From Plectrocnemia conspersa (taxonomy: Eukaryota; Arthropoda; Insecta; Trichoptera; Polycentropodidae): DNA of 64,000 bases. A program made the position numbers and the translations under genes. The stretch's first letter is position 1; each line of letters starts with the position of its first letter. The notes below the pieces were generated by a model. The model was not told the origin of the DNA and did not search any database. It saw nothing but the letters and a program-made list of their open reading frames with translations. The DNA is taken from contig VTFK01000054.1 of the NCBI GenBank assembly GCA_009617715.1, positions 1,302,001 through 1,366,000 on the forward strand. The letters are read 5' to 3'. Shown here piece by piece: positions 48,501 to 61,747 of the stretch.

Positions 48501-51500
48501 AAGGATTTGATGAAAAATCGGAATATTTTACATCAAAGTTAAAAATATTTCATGCTAATGGAATTAAAAAATTACCAAGAAGTGGCAGAATGTTATTTAT
48601 TTAGAAAAAATAAACATTTTAAAATAATTTTTTGATTTATTAAAAAAACAACATAGTTTCTGGGGTTACCAAATATTATTCGTTAATAAGTTTCTTTAAG
48701 GTTAATTGTGTAGCTTACGTTATACATAAATAACAATAAAAACACTGTCCATTTTTCCAGTTTGTATTAAAAATATATTAATCATTACAAATATGTATAG
48801 AAAGATTTGGCTGTTAAGTCAATAGTTACAAAAATAGATATTACCAATTGTGTTTAAAAAACATTAAATAAAAATTAAGTTCAAACAGAAGCATTACAAT
48901 ATTGTCAAAACATATTTTTAATGTAAATATGGAATCCACAAACCATCAGTAATTTTTTTAGATATCTCAGAAATTTTATTTAGAAAATGGAAGATTTTTA
49001 GAAGAATTTTAAAGTTTATTTAAATAAGAATTTGTGAAATAAAAACAATTAAAGATAAAGCTATTTTTTATAAATTGAGAATGCTTGATGCAACTCAATA
49101 CGAAAATTGCGGTTCATTAACCACAATTATATAATCTAAATATAAATAATAATTAAGTATATCTGTGTATACAGCACGCAGCGAATAGAAGTTGAGCTTC
49201 TAAAGGGTTAAGTTTAATTTGTTCGATTACCATAAAAATATTTATGATAAATGCAACTATTAAAAAATATTGTAACAAACTGTACAATATTTATTTTATT
49301 AATTAAAAAATAATTAAAATTTTTGAGAAAAATATTGTAACATAAATCTCGCAAGTAAATTTAGCATACATAACAATCCAACTGTTATTTATAAAAAGCA
49401 ATACTAAAAGAAAGACTTGAATATTTTAGAATCAACATTTTGTAATCCTTTTGTTTTTATTGCACATCCTCATCCACAGAATCCTTATTGCATGAACAAA
49501 TTTTATTTGACTTTATTTTAAAAAATGATACTGGATCGACAATTAAAATATTTTATTAATATGTGCATTTCATTAGATTTATAAAAATTTAAGAGATATT
49601 GAAGAGTGGCAGTGAAATTTTTATAAGCTACAGTTTTTAATCTTCGATTAAAAATAAAAATACATAATAGAAATTATGCATTTTTAAACACACTCTAATG
49701 TAATTAGTTATAGGTAATACAACATTATTATTTTTTAAATTATTGTATATATAAAAACTAACAGTTTAATTTTTTTATATGCATTTTAATATACATACTT
49801 TGCTGTATATTTTTTTTACGAACAATCAAGAACCCAAAAGTATTATATCAAATTTTATTTAGGAGTACATACATTTTTTTATGTATGTAATGCGAAAGTT
49901 CAAAAGTTTTATTATTTCTGTATTTGAAAAGCAGTGTTCTTCTCTCTGCTGTAAGATTCTAATTTTGTTACATTTTTTTACAGGAGTTTTCAATTTAAAT
50001 TTACCAAATATATTATATATATAATTATATTAAAATTTTCGCAACCTTTTTAAAATAAAATTGCTTTAATTGTTCTAAAAGTTCTCTTAGGAAAATTATT
50101 ACTTTTTTTATTAAACTTAAATTAAAGCTAATTTCACAGTAATATTATTAGTAGATTGTTTTAAGACAATATGCAATAAACTAGCAAGTACATAATATTA
50201 CTGATAATAAGGAAAAACTACAATAAAACAGTGATTACACGTTCAATTATAACAGTGCGTCTTTAAAAATAATCGCATTTACTTTGCATTATTTTATTTA
50301 TTAGATATTTTAAACCCATAAGTTTGAAAACAATGTTTATAAAACACAAATAGGTAAATAATGTCTTATAATTATAATCCACAAAAAAGCTCGAACGATA
50401 AAAACGTATAAATATTAATGACATTATAATTAGCAATCGTGTTGACTTAATTAACTTAATGCTCAACGCTTTGTGAATATTTTAAAACAGGTGACGTCTC
50501 AGAATTTCTCGCGTATTTTAATATCAGTTGGAATAATAGCAACCACGTGTTTTATTTTTCCAGGTGTTTATACGTGGACTATGATAAAATATTAATTTTA
50601 TTACAATTCGACAGTTTGCTACCCCGTTGCCTGCACTCAATGCGATTTGTTAGTTTGTCTTTTTATGAGCAGATATGCCGTAATGATAAATGAAAATAAG
50701 CGGTTAGCTTTGTGTGTCTGTGTTCGTAATCAATGGTGACTGATAATAATGTTCTATTAGTCTTGAGTAATTCTATACAAAACTGTTTGTGTCCCGAGGG
50801 CGACTGTACGTGCCTTAATTCCATATAATTTCGAATCGATCTGGATTTCGCGAAAATCGTTCGCGATCACTTGGCAACGATAATTAGTATAAAAACCTAG
50901 CCGGTTATGTATGCACCATATATAGGCATTATTATCACACGCTTGTGCATGCACAGTGAGGCACGGTGCAATAGTTTCACAATCGTATTTGCCAGTAATA
51001 AGTAAATATTAGTAAAAAATAAAATAAGATGGTAAAATATATTACTTTTTTATACACCGTTTACTGCGTTGAATCGTTTATAACTAATATAAAAACAGTA
51101 TTTAATCATTTGTCTGAGAAAACGTACCATATGTATTAAATCATTTACTTTTCTAACCTAACCTTGCTTAAGCATATATATAAAATTTTATTCTTGAACT
51201 GCAATTGTTCATTAAGATCCATAAACTGCGACTCGAATTGAATCAAATTATTTTTCATGACTTTATCTATCAATCTGACCTATCTATAATAACACCTCTA
51301 ACTTGGGTGATTTATAGACGCTCTTGCATACCATTGATCGTTGTCGTGCAACGACAAGAAATAATATTAATTACTAGAGGTCCATACTTTGGAGGTTTAA
51401 CTTATATAGTTCACGAGTGCGGTTTTTATTTTGCGGATAACTAAATATCATATATGATTGGCTTTAATTTCTCTACTTTTTAAAAAGACAGTTGTTTCAT

Positions 51501-54500
51501 AAATAGTAAAAAATATTGGTAATTCAATTGCAGAATTTTTTTAGAGAAGTTAAGAAGATATATACATCAAATCAAATATATTTACACGTATAACGCGATG
51601 ATGCAGAAGCATGGCTCACTCCTACTTCTTTCACTTGACCTACATATGGAACCTCTCCACTGCCCATTCAGGGGGTTCAGATTTGTTTTTTTGAGTGCTC
51701 ACGTGTCGCTAAAGATTTTGCTCCTTTATTTTATAATTTTAATAATCGATCGTTTTATTATACATTTTGTTCTATGCTTCGAATTACATGGTTTCTATTT
51801 AAGCAACATTTCCTGGAACATATCTACCGCGTAAATCGAGGGATTAGTGTATTGTGCAATTGAGCACATCGATTAGTCAAATGACGTAATGTAGTAGATA
51901 TATTAAATTTAATATGAATTTCAATACTTTTAGTATTATATCTTCGTGGGCAAACGTCCGCTCAAATCCGGCACTGCATAATATAATCTATAAATAAATC
52001 TAGCAGTTATGACAACTTAATGACCATCGTACTAATTTTAGCTGATTTGAATAATATGATAATATTTAATAACTTCATTGGCTTATATTATATTAATGCC
52101 AGATTGATTTCAATTAAAAACAATATTCAAATGCCAGTATGCAGCGAACATATTATTGAAATGAGACATGTCCGCTTTCTCTGCAAGTGTAGAAAAAGTA
52201 GACAAACTGAATATCGTTTGCTAAATGTATAAAAATATTGATCTAGTCATTAGTCAAGGTGGAGTACAGGCATTACTGACATAATGCCACGTTTATGATA
52301 AACACATGTTTATGATTTTTTTGGCATTAAATCTGTTGATTTATCTCGGCCGCCAGTCGGGGGTGGTGCCTGCCTACCGAAAACGTATAATTTTCAACGA
52401 TACATCTTCATTTTTAATGTCTTGATGATGCAACGGCGCTAAGGCGTCTCCGGAATCTTAGGGTACAGTGACAGACTTGATTTGTTGAATTGTTTGCCGA
52501 TGAAAAAAAAATTGAATTATAACGTCGTTAGATTACAAATCGGCGGCATTAGTCGTGACCGATGAGGAATTCTTCGCGTTTTTATCACCGAACACGAACG
52601 AATTATGCAAGTTTGTTGATATTCGTGTTAAGGTCGTCGGATGAACAGGCGCTCTTGACCGAATCTTTGGAATGTGTTAAAGAGCCCTAATGATGTTAAT
52701 CTAACTTAGTGAGAGTATTTTTTAAAGTACAATATATGCTTTTGGGCTTTGTGTTATTATAAATCTATCGTACTTGATTCAGTAGTGTAAAATATATTCT
52801 GTTAAATCGGCTGATCTGCAGCAAAACTCAGCATAGAAATATTGACAACTCTTAAAGTTGCCTGAAAGCCAATTTATCACAGCGAAATATTGAGTTCTAT
52901 TTCGTTTACAGTTCTGATAGAAATGCTGGTGGAGAAGTGATGTCTTCTAAATGATCCGCTGAGGTGTTTGTTGTTGTTATTTGTTATCGGTCTCGGTCTG
53001 GTTGTTTATCGTCTCGAATCGCATGATCGCCTTGCCTTGAATTTTGGCCTCCTGCTCTGATCCTTTCGTCTTAAATTGCTTGATCATCTGCTGATATGAC
53101 AAAGTGTATATTGTGGCTATACTTTTGATTCAAGTCGTCTATGGTAAATCACAAATGCAGAAACTGGTTGGCAAATTGCATTGTCTGCATATTCGAGCAA
53201 ATAAATATATTCACGCCTTGATTAAGTGAAATTGTAAGGTGAACAAAATTCGTTATAAGTCGTAATTGTACTGGGTATATCACAATGGCGGTTTTTACGC
53301 CAGAAATGCATTGTCTAATGCACTTTTTACGCACAAAAGCGTTGTTTTTATGATGCAACAGAGAAGTGATATCTCCGATAATTATGGTATTGAATATTCT
53401 CTTATCACTGTTTGTCACAACATCGTTTTTGCAAACTTCGTTACGGTATTTTTCGGGTTTTATTCATTTCGTGCGGTACCCATTAATTTTTATTTGGTGC
53501 AAAAATATTGAATTATTAAAGGCTTAATTTTTGCGCAAGCTTTTGAATTTTGCGCGTGGTTTTATTTAAAATAATTAAATTTTGACATATCGATTAGTGA
53601 ACTTGAAAGCTACTGACTAACTTTTATAGTTTTTTTTTTATTTCTAAATTAATTAAATATTAGAGTATATTATATTATAATATAATATATAGAAGGCAAA
53701 TAATGTAACGTCTATGTTAAGAAAATGAGTTTATCATAAACATGTTTGGTGATTTTTCTCCATCGAGTTAAAAATATATTTTGTATGACAATAAAAATCT
53801 TTGATGAAGTAATAAAATATATTAGTAGTGGCGCCATACTTTTTTTGTCGATATTTATAGCTTACATTTATGTTCTTAAAACAAAACTTTATTACACAAT
53901 TAACATTATGTCTTTAAAATTATTTAAGCTATTTTTCACCTTTATCTCAATACGTGCGTATATCAAAACAACATGTTAATAATAAGTAAACAAAATAATA
54001 TATACATTTATATGTACATTGTTAATGCGAAAATCCGGTTGGCAAATATTTGATGAGTCACTGTCATCATCGAAGGGGTTAATATGTATTTTTAAATTCT
54101 GTATATTATCTAATAAATTCTTGGCATTTAGGCGCCACTTGCTAAAAAAATGTTGTTTACATATTTACATACACAATGGCCTAATGATTGTGCAGCGACA
54201 TGAAGCATTTACAGCCGTGACATTTATTTATTAGCTCGCACACGTCGATTGTCTCGTCTGTCAAAGTTGGGCGCCACTGAGATGGATTGGCGTTAGAAAC
54301 AACAGGATGCCCATAAATTAGGGGTGAGATGGAGATAATCGCGTCAGCGTTAGTGTGTAGATAAATCGTAGAAGAAAATCGGTTTAGTGTGTATAAGATA
54401 AACAAAAAAGTATGATCTAAATGTGGGAGTTAATTGGAAATCCTAATGAACTTTGCACCCATTAGGATAAAGCTCAAGGCAATTTTATTCAATTTAAAGA

Positions 54501-54512
54501 TGAAATGACCCT
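48501..54512. other. 6 kb of AT-rich DNA without recognised genes
   Basis: No exon, element end or RNA gene could be supported. Slightly GC-richer, CpG-containing patches occur at 50780-50960, 52320-52700 and 52930-53120 and might be regulatory. Short open frames are scattered and have no coding character. Confidence 0.4.
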
Positions 54513-55760
54513 GGGAAAACATTGATTCCGGGCCTCATGACAAAAACGGCATTTTTTATATTTTTTTAACATCGTAATATTATTTTTTTATTAAATAATA
54601 ATAGGTACGAGTTATTCTTTTCTATGCTACACATAAATAGAAAAATTAGCCACCGTTAATATTATATGAAAAATATTTTAATTAGTATCACCGTTAATAT
54701 TATATGAAAAATATTTTAGTAGTAATATCTACTCATAATATTTATAGATAATAAATCGTGTTTTATTTGATGCTCAGTGTTGCCATATAGTGAATTTAGA
54801 GTCCAGGTAAAAAGTGATAAAATCGTGCCATCACGATGAAAACACTCAAGCGTATATATTAAGATTTTTTTATAATATTATTACGAGTTAGAATCGAATA
54901 AAGCACATCTAAACCGAATTTTGACCAATAGGAGAGCGCAAAAAACAATTATCGCTTCTCAGAAGTCAAAAATCCACGCCAAAAGCAATAAAATCGTGCC
55001 GTCGCCGTCGCAGTGGGAACGCTCGTTACCGAGCGTTCCCACTGCGACGGCACCGACACGATTTTATTGCTTTTGACGTGAATTTTTGCCTTCTGAGAAG
55101 TGATAATTGTTTTTGCGCTCTCCTATTGACCAAAATTCGGTTTGAAAATACTTTGACCAGTCTTTTTATATTAGGAGTACATAGTAATATTGGTAAGAAT
55201 AGCTATTATATTTTTAAAACACAATGTAATATTGAAATGCAGACAATGGAGCAATATGTGAGATGCGATGTCTATCTGTATTTATTCTTCCGCTTATTTT
55301 CCCCTGAGAGATGTGTTGGCTTAGTTTGTATTTTGGACTTCACCTAATGAAAGTTCTAAAACTGTAATTAATTTTAGAACTTTCATTAGGTTTGGTTTGA
55401 ATTTGAAGAGCAAATGGAGGTCTAGCAACTATTAAATTGAGTTACATATACATTTCAGAGTAGTATCAGTTAAATTATATTTTTATGTAAATATGTATCT
55501 AGTGATGAAAATGTATTTGGATTAGTGAAAGTATAACTTTACAAAAAAATACACATTCGCTGTAACATTTATACATCGAATGTAAATAAATAATGCTTAG
55601 TAAGTAAATGTATATGTATATTACTCTCACCTGCCAGCTAATTTATATTTTCACTGGTAAAAATATATATCTACTGGTGAAAATATATTTCGATATGATT
55701 TTACTGAAATAATTTTTATTTTAAATATTTCCAGGATAGATTCGAGACTATTTTTCTAGA
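54513..55760. mobile_element. Fold-back repeat family, copy E (longest, about 1.25 kb)
   Basis: The only copy with both halves. The left half is shared with 39880-40425 (GATTCCGGGCCTCATGAC, AATAGGTACGAGTTA, CAGTGTTGCCATATAG). The central palindrome is at about 54905-55140 and centred near 55027. The right half is shared with 20190-20935. An internal perfect 19-bp hairpin lies at 55343-55390. No protein-coding capacity was seen, so it is a non-autonomous element of unknown class. Confidence 0.8.
55343..55390. other. Perfect 19-bp hairpin inside fold-back copy E
   Basis: CCTAATGAAAGTTCTAAAA at 55343-55361 and its exact complement at 55372-55390, loop of 10 nt. In copy B (about 20570-20615) one arm is kept and the other is diverged, so pairing is not strictly maintained. 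Confidence 0.7.
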
Positions 55761-57247
55761 ATGTGGGTGTTGGCTATTCTGTAACTAACTGCGTATTTGT
55801 TCATTGGTTACTTATAGAGCAGACGCGACGTTCTGTATTCAAAGCTACAATACTCAAGTTAAAAAAACATTTTATTTCAAAAGTTGTACTTTGTTGGACG
55901 TTTAAATATATTTGGTAAGCTATTTGTCATGTTTTTTTTATTAACTTTTTCACCGCGGAGCTATGTAATGACGTGCAACGTCCAGACAAAGATGGCTTAT
56001 GACTTACACCGAATATTCAACAAATATTTCAATTTTAATTATTTTAAAAAATATTTCAGATGTAAATTAACATGTTTATGTCGTTTTATGAAGTAAAATA
56101 ATGTTTGTTAAAAAAAAATTAATTCATTAAAAAATAGAGTCGCGCATGTACGTTGATTTTATAATTATACAGCAGCGGTGAAAAGGTTAAAAGCCTTCTC
56201 TAAGTATTACCGAATTCAATATTTAAAAAGTAATTTTCAAAAATAATTTTACCCTTAGAAATGATTTAAATAAAAAAATAAGAACATGAGAACATGAATA
56301 TTTTTTATATGACATAGAAATGCTGTTGTTTAATATGCAAATCAACGGTAGCAATAGCTAAAAAAATTTCAAACGATATATTCAGACAATGTATTAAAAA
56401 TATGAAACAGAATAACTAAGAAATATTGAAATACACAAAGAAAAAATAAAGATTGATAAGTTAATCTTTCGTTGCAGTAAAATCTACAATAGTAATAAAC
56501 CACTTGGAGTAACCATTGCGTCTTTGAGAGTGTGATAAATATTAATCAATAATAAAAAAAGTAGTTGTTGATGGAAATTAAATTTATTAAGAATCGTTTT
56601 TGGCAGCTGCAGATTCACTTTTATCAGATTTAAAAAATGAAAACATATTATTGAACAATTTCGGGAAATACAGTCACTAGACAAATTAAAAGAAATAATA
56701 TGTTAACTAAATATATGCGTAGCTTTTTATATATATAATTTGATAGATAAACTGATGTGATGGATACTGCCCAAGTAATAATATTTATTTTAATGGTATT
56801 TAAAGTTTTTTCACTAAAAAAAGAAATTATTTAAGTATTACTTATGCATGAAAAAACAAGAGGAGAAAATATATATACAGCTATAATAGAAATATAGTAA
56901 TAAATTAGTTTCGAATACGATAGTGCTCCGTGTATGACCGGTCGCAATAATGGTTTTATTTCTTTATACCAGCAAAATGATAATTATCCAAACATTTTAT
57001 TATACCACTGCATTATCCACCAACAAGTTTTGTGTTCAAAGAGACTTAATACAGATAATGTTATGTAAACTTTATCTTTAAAATGGTTAATTATATATGA
57101 GGCAGTGCCCTTCAGAGACGCCTATTTAGATCAGAAAATGAAGATAATGATAAGCAACTTTTGTTGCATACTAATGTTTTTTTGCTTAGCAGAAATCGAG
57201 TCCTCATGAGGTTTTTAGAATTATTAGATGACATTTTCTCTCTAATA
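55761..57247. other. AT-rich DNA between fold-back copy E and MITE copy 2
   Basis: No gene or repeat family was recognised. Short open frames only. Confidence 0.3.
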
Positions 57248-58120
57248 GAGTACGCTCGGGATAAGGATTCCGGTTTGTTATTGTGTGCGTGAACTGTGTG
57301 GCTCAAAACAATTTCGCTCAGAATATTTAATTAATTTATTTTAAAAGAAAATATATGTTTATTTAACATACATACATCTGAGCTAAGTTGGAAATTTCAA
57401 CGGACAATTAAAAATATATTATATAATCAAAGAAACCAGACATTGATGTCATTAATTAAATATTTGCAAAATTCAAAATCTTTCACTAGTCAAAAAAATA
57501 ATGAAGTCTTTAGCTATTCTTCAAAAGCAAAAAGATATAAAATGGGGAAAGAAATTATTCGCAGATTGTTTAATGGCTCGACGACTCTATTAAATCATTA
57601 GAATCCATTGAATAAATTAAAAAATTATCATTGGCGCAACGATAAGAATAATAACTTTTTTAAGCCTTACAGAGAATAGTGTAAAAAAACCAACAACGTA
57701 CGGATTAATGGAAAAATAATTAAAATATTTTAATCCACGGGTAAGAGAACGAATAACTTACAGTGTATATTTGAAGCCTTGATATCAATTAACCCAGATA
57801 TGCCCAAGAAATTTTGTTCTCTTAAAATTTCATTTATAAATAAAAAACAGTGGCACGAGTTTAGTGACCTACCCATGGGACAGTGGGCATATCTGGGTTT
57901 TAAACCAATATCAACACAAAATTATTTAAAATAAATGACTAGAGAAGATCGAACTTCTGTGCCACACTGCACTTTAATGACGAATACCAGCGTTGACGAA
58001 TCAGTGACTGTCCTTAAAAGAGAAAGCGAGACAACGAAGTACACGCTACATCGCTTCTCCCTCTCATATACATGTACACGCACACAATAACAAACCGGCA
58101 TCATTATCCCGAGCGTATTC
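57248..58120. mobile_element. TA-flanked MITE, copy 2 (873 bp)
   Basis: Same family as 45848-46601, with the same terminal inverted repeats and flanking TA. It carries the nested 105-bp TTAA element at 57793-57897. Left- and right-half sequences are highly similar to copies 1 and 3. Confidence 0.85.
57793..57897. mobile_element. Nested 105-bp piggyBac-type MITE, copy 1
   Basis: Ends CCCAGATATGCCCA and TGGGCATATCTGGG are perfect inverted repeats. TTAA lies directly to the left (57789-57792), and TTTTAA follows on the right, so TTAA with two extra T. CCC/GGG termini with TTAA target sites are the mark of piggyBac elements. It is inside MITE copy 2. Confidence 0.8.
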
Positions 58121-61100
58121 TACAATTAACAAACAAATAGTGCTAATTTCATTTATCACTCAATGTCAAATCAAAACTCAGTGAATAAAATCTTGAAAAA
58201 CACGGCAAAGATAAATATTTATCAAATACGATTAAGCTCGATAAAAGCTTTCCACCAATTTATAATATTTATAAAGCAAATTTAAAAAAATATATTTACG
58301 CTTTTTCCGTTTGTATGTATCTGATATGACTCAATTTGACCTAATGATCCTTGAAATAAAAAGTTTAAAAAACAGTTTAAGGCGAGATTCAATAATTTTA
58401 AAAAGATTGCAATTATCATATTATTTTTTAACATAGAATAAATCGCAACTAATTTTTTCATGATTTTATGACGAAAAATCTTGATGTAAGCAATCAAGTA
58501 TATGTCATATTTTGATTTGGCACAGCGTTTCAATACATTTTGTCATGCATTATTTCTTAAAAAATGTATAGGTTTGGGCTTAAACTGATACTAAGGAATA
58601 TACAAAATCTGTATTTTCTGGAAAAACTTGCACGATTTATTGTTTGAAGTACTGCATGCAAGAACTGGAATATTAGACACCAATGAGCACAACTATTTGA
58701 GTTTTTAACAAGTATTGATATATCGTTTTTTTCAGTGCAGGGTTCTTGCATATGTATTAAATACATAAATAATAAATAATTTTGTGCTAACGGAGAGATG
58801 TAGGTTATTGGAATTTCGAACGACATTTGCGCATCAGAACAAGTTTATATCAGATATCAGTCATTAAGTTTACTACAGATGTTTGCTAAATACTCTAATG
58901 AACATATGTGATAATTTTAAAATCATAGAAGACTTGTAGTAAATATAAAACAGTTTTAATCATGCAGGGCTTTAAGGCTGTTTTTGTCTCTATTGAATCT
59001 AAAGAAACGCAGTTAGCGAAAAAAATAAAAAGTCCTAAAAAGCTCTGCAGGGGATTAGATAAAATGTCTGCTTTTTAAAATTATTTTAGAAAATCCTACA
59101 GTATGCTAGAATAATCTGCTATGAAAATTAGTATCACATATTTATTATCACGTATTCGAATAAATATTCTCAAGAAGAATAAACGCGCAGTTAAATAGTC
59201 CTCCACATTTTTTTAAAAAGTGTCTAAAAAATGCTTAGTTTTAGTCGTGAAAAATTATAAACTTATTGGCAATATCATTGAAACATATAAAAAAATATTT
59301 ACTAGCTTATCTACGATTAACTTCATGCGTAATATACGTATCTGAATGTGTCCTATAAAATAACTTTATTAAATAATGTACAGAGGAGCTTTATGGTCAC
59401 CTGTTATTTCTTCTTGCAGAGCTTCTCAATCCAACAATGCGATTATTTATGTCCATAATATTTATTTATGGCTCGTGAATTTTTTTTTTCGCAGCAATTT
59501 GTCATCCACGTCGAGCACATTGTGTGACCAAGGTCGGGCGGAAGGGTTACGCGGTTGTTTTTTTTTCCCTCGTATGTATCTACTAATCCTTTCCCGGGTT
59601 CGATTGAATATGGAAAAAAAGAAGAGTGATGATCTCAGTGGCGCCTCATTAGAACCACTCGCCGGCACTGGCAATCACTCGAGCAATTAACTGTTGACTG
59701 GGATAGGAAAAAAATCCACCTGCAAATCTATCATCGAAACATGTGAATTGCGTACGCAAGAATGCGCGCACACTCCCCGGTGGAATTTTTAAGAAAAAAA
59801 ATCGAGTATAAAGCTTCGAGTATGTGTGTATGAAAGATCTCGAATCAAAATCGAGAACGTACACGCGGAATCATGTCGTCGTTCTTTTTTACATCCTGAA
59901 TGAGAATACATTCGGATGTATAGATTTATACTAGTGTATGTACCATAGTATAAATTTGGGGTCTTGATGGGGCATTGCATGATGCTGTAACCAGAAAGTA
60001 TTGCATCAACTTTGTTGTACAAATATTTGTTTTACAATAAAGATCTTGAATAATAAAGATGGACAATTCAGAACTGCATTTAAAATGGATGAAGTCATTG
60101 GTTGTACCTTTGTGAGTCTTCATTTTATACTATAAAGTTAGTTAAAAACAAATATATAAACAGACTCACTAATGAAAATCTCGATAACTGCATTTGAACG
60201 AAAGTGACGAAAGGTAATATCGAAAAAAAAAAAAAAATTGCACTCCTTCACAAAATTATTTTTTATATAATTGTCTATGTATTTAATTTTTTTTTTAATA
60301 AAACATAAATTTTATTTATATTACAAATAATAAATAAATTTAATCCTAGTCCATATTAGATCGTGTAAGCTAAGCTGTTTCATCTCGTATAAAATAAAAA
60401 AAAAAAAATATGTAGATTTCTCAATAAGCAGCACATTTTACTTATACATAATTTAAAAAAAAAATATTAAAACTCCATGCACAGAAAAATGAGCTCAGAT
60501 ATTTTTAAAACAATTTTTGTGAAATTTATTCAGTGTAATTCAAGGATTTTTTGATGTACCAATGGTAAAAATATTTTTAGGGAATTCATTACTGTTTTTA
60601 TTTAGTGTATACAGTACTGTTTTTACAATTTGATTTGAACCAACTTTTAAGATAATTTTGTTGTAATTAGATTAAAACATTTTTAACCCAATGGAAGGCT
60701 GCTCAAATTTTTATTTTACTGAAACCAGTGAAAGAACCAGACTACAGACCAATAAATACATTATGTGCATCAAAAGATGTGTGCAGCATAAAACTGAAAA
60801 GTAACAAGATCACTCATACCCACTTGAGCATTTGAGATCTGAAAAAGTCGATAGAGGGACTTTTAAGTATTTCTTGTTTATAACAGCGTCCCAATATGGT
60901 CCACAGTTCCTTTTTAATATAATTCTCTCAAACCCGTCGAGACGCTGCTTATCCCTTACAGACAGTTGTTAATTGCACGTTGCAGTAATAAAATCTAAAA
61001 ATGGATTTGTGCGATCTAAAGAATAAAATTTATAAAGCAAAAAATTAAACATTTTAAGGATACCTCCAAAGATTACGTGTGTTTTGTCATATTTTTTCCA

Positions 61101-61199
61101 ATCGCATTCCTACCATTCGTCGGTGTGTGCGCTCGTACATTGGCACTGGAGGCTGACAAAAAATACCACAAGAGTGACTATAAGAACAACAGCACTCAC
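58121..61199. other. AT-rich DNA with a CpG patch, no supported gene
   Basis: Mostly AT-rich. A less AT-rich patch at 59490-59700 has open frames on both strands (on the + strand MEKKKSDDLSGASLEPLAG from 59612 to a stop at 59688). Neither strand has splice sites or a product I can support. Confidence 0.3.
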
Positions 61200-61284
61200 C
61201 AGAGCCCGGACTGTTCGTGTTATTTATTATGTTCTTGACACAAAACAGGTTATCCGCTTTGCTAAACTTTACGAGCGGATTTGA
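61200..61284 (-). CDS. Candidate internal exon of unidentified gene
   Basis: Minus strand: acceptor tgatttgcag before 61284 and a strong donor gtgagtgc after 61200. Frame SNPLVKFSKADNLFCVKN, then IINNTNSPGS, ending in phase 1. The overlapping + strand frame (EADKKYHKSDYKNNSTHQSP) is also open, so the strand rests on the splice sites alone. The product is unknown. Confidence 0.25.
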
Positions 61285-61747
61285 CTGCAAATCATGAAAA
61301 CGGTCCCGAGATTTCGGAGCCAGAGTCGAGATATCGCAAACTCTTTAATATCATGGCAATAATAAAACCGTTGAACGCAGAAGGAAAATCGACTTAATGT
61401 ATTTATATACAGCACGTGGATTGCTATATATAGATATACATGAAAAAGCCTTGAACACGAGATGAATCATAATCGCTGGGCGACATTTTTTTATCGTACT
61501 TTACAGAGTATGATTAGAAGCGTATTTATGTAATTGCTATATACCTTTATATGGCGATACAGTTGCAATGCGGTTTTATTTATTGTAACTTGCTTCTAGT
61601 GGATTATGTTTATTAATATTTAAAAAAACATTTTATATCAATATAATATATTTACAATGACCCAAAAACTCCAATTAAAAATCTATAAATATGATCCGAT
61701 TAAAAATATCTATTTTACAATCGAATACCAGAAGAACTAACTGTGTA

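Noticed and set aside
59612..59690. Short + strand frame MEKKKSDDLSGASLEPLAG
   Set aside because: Only 26 codons, the opposite strand is equally open, and no splice sites could be supported.
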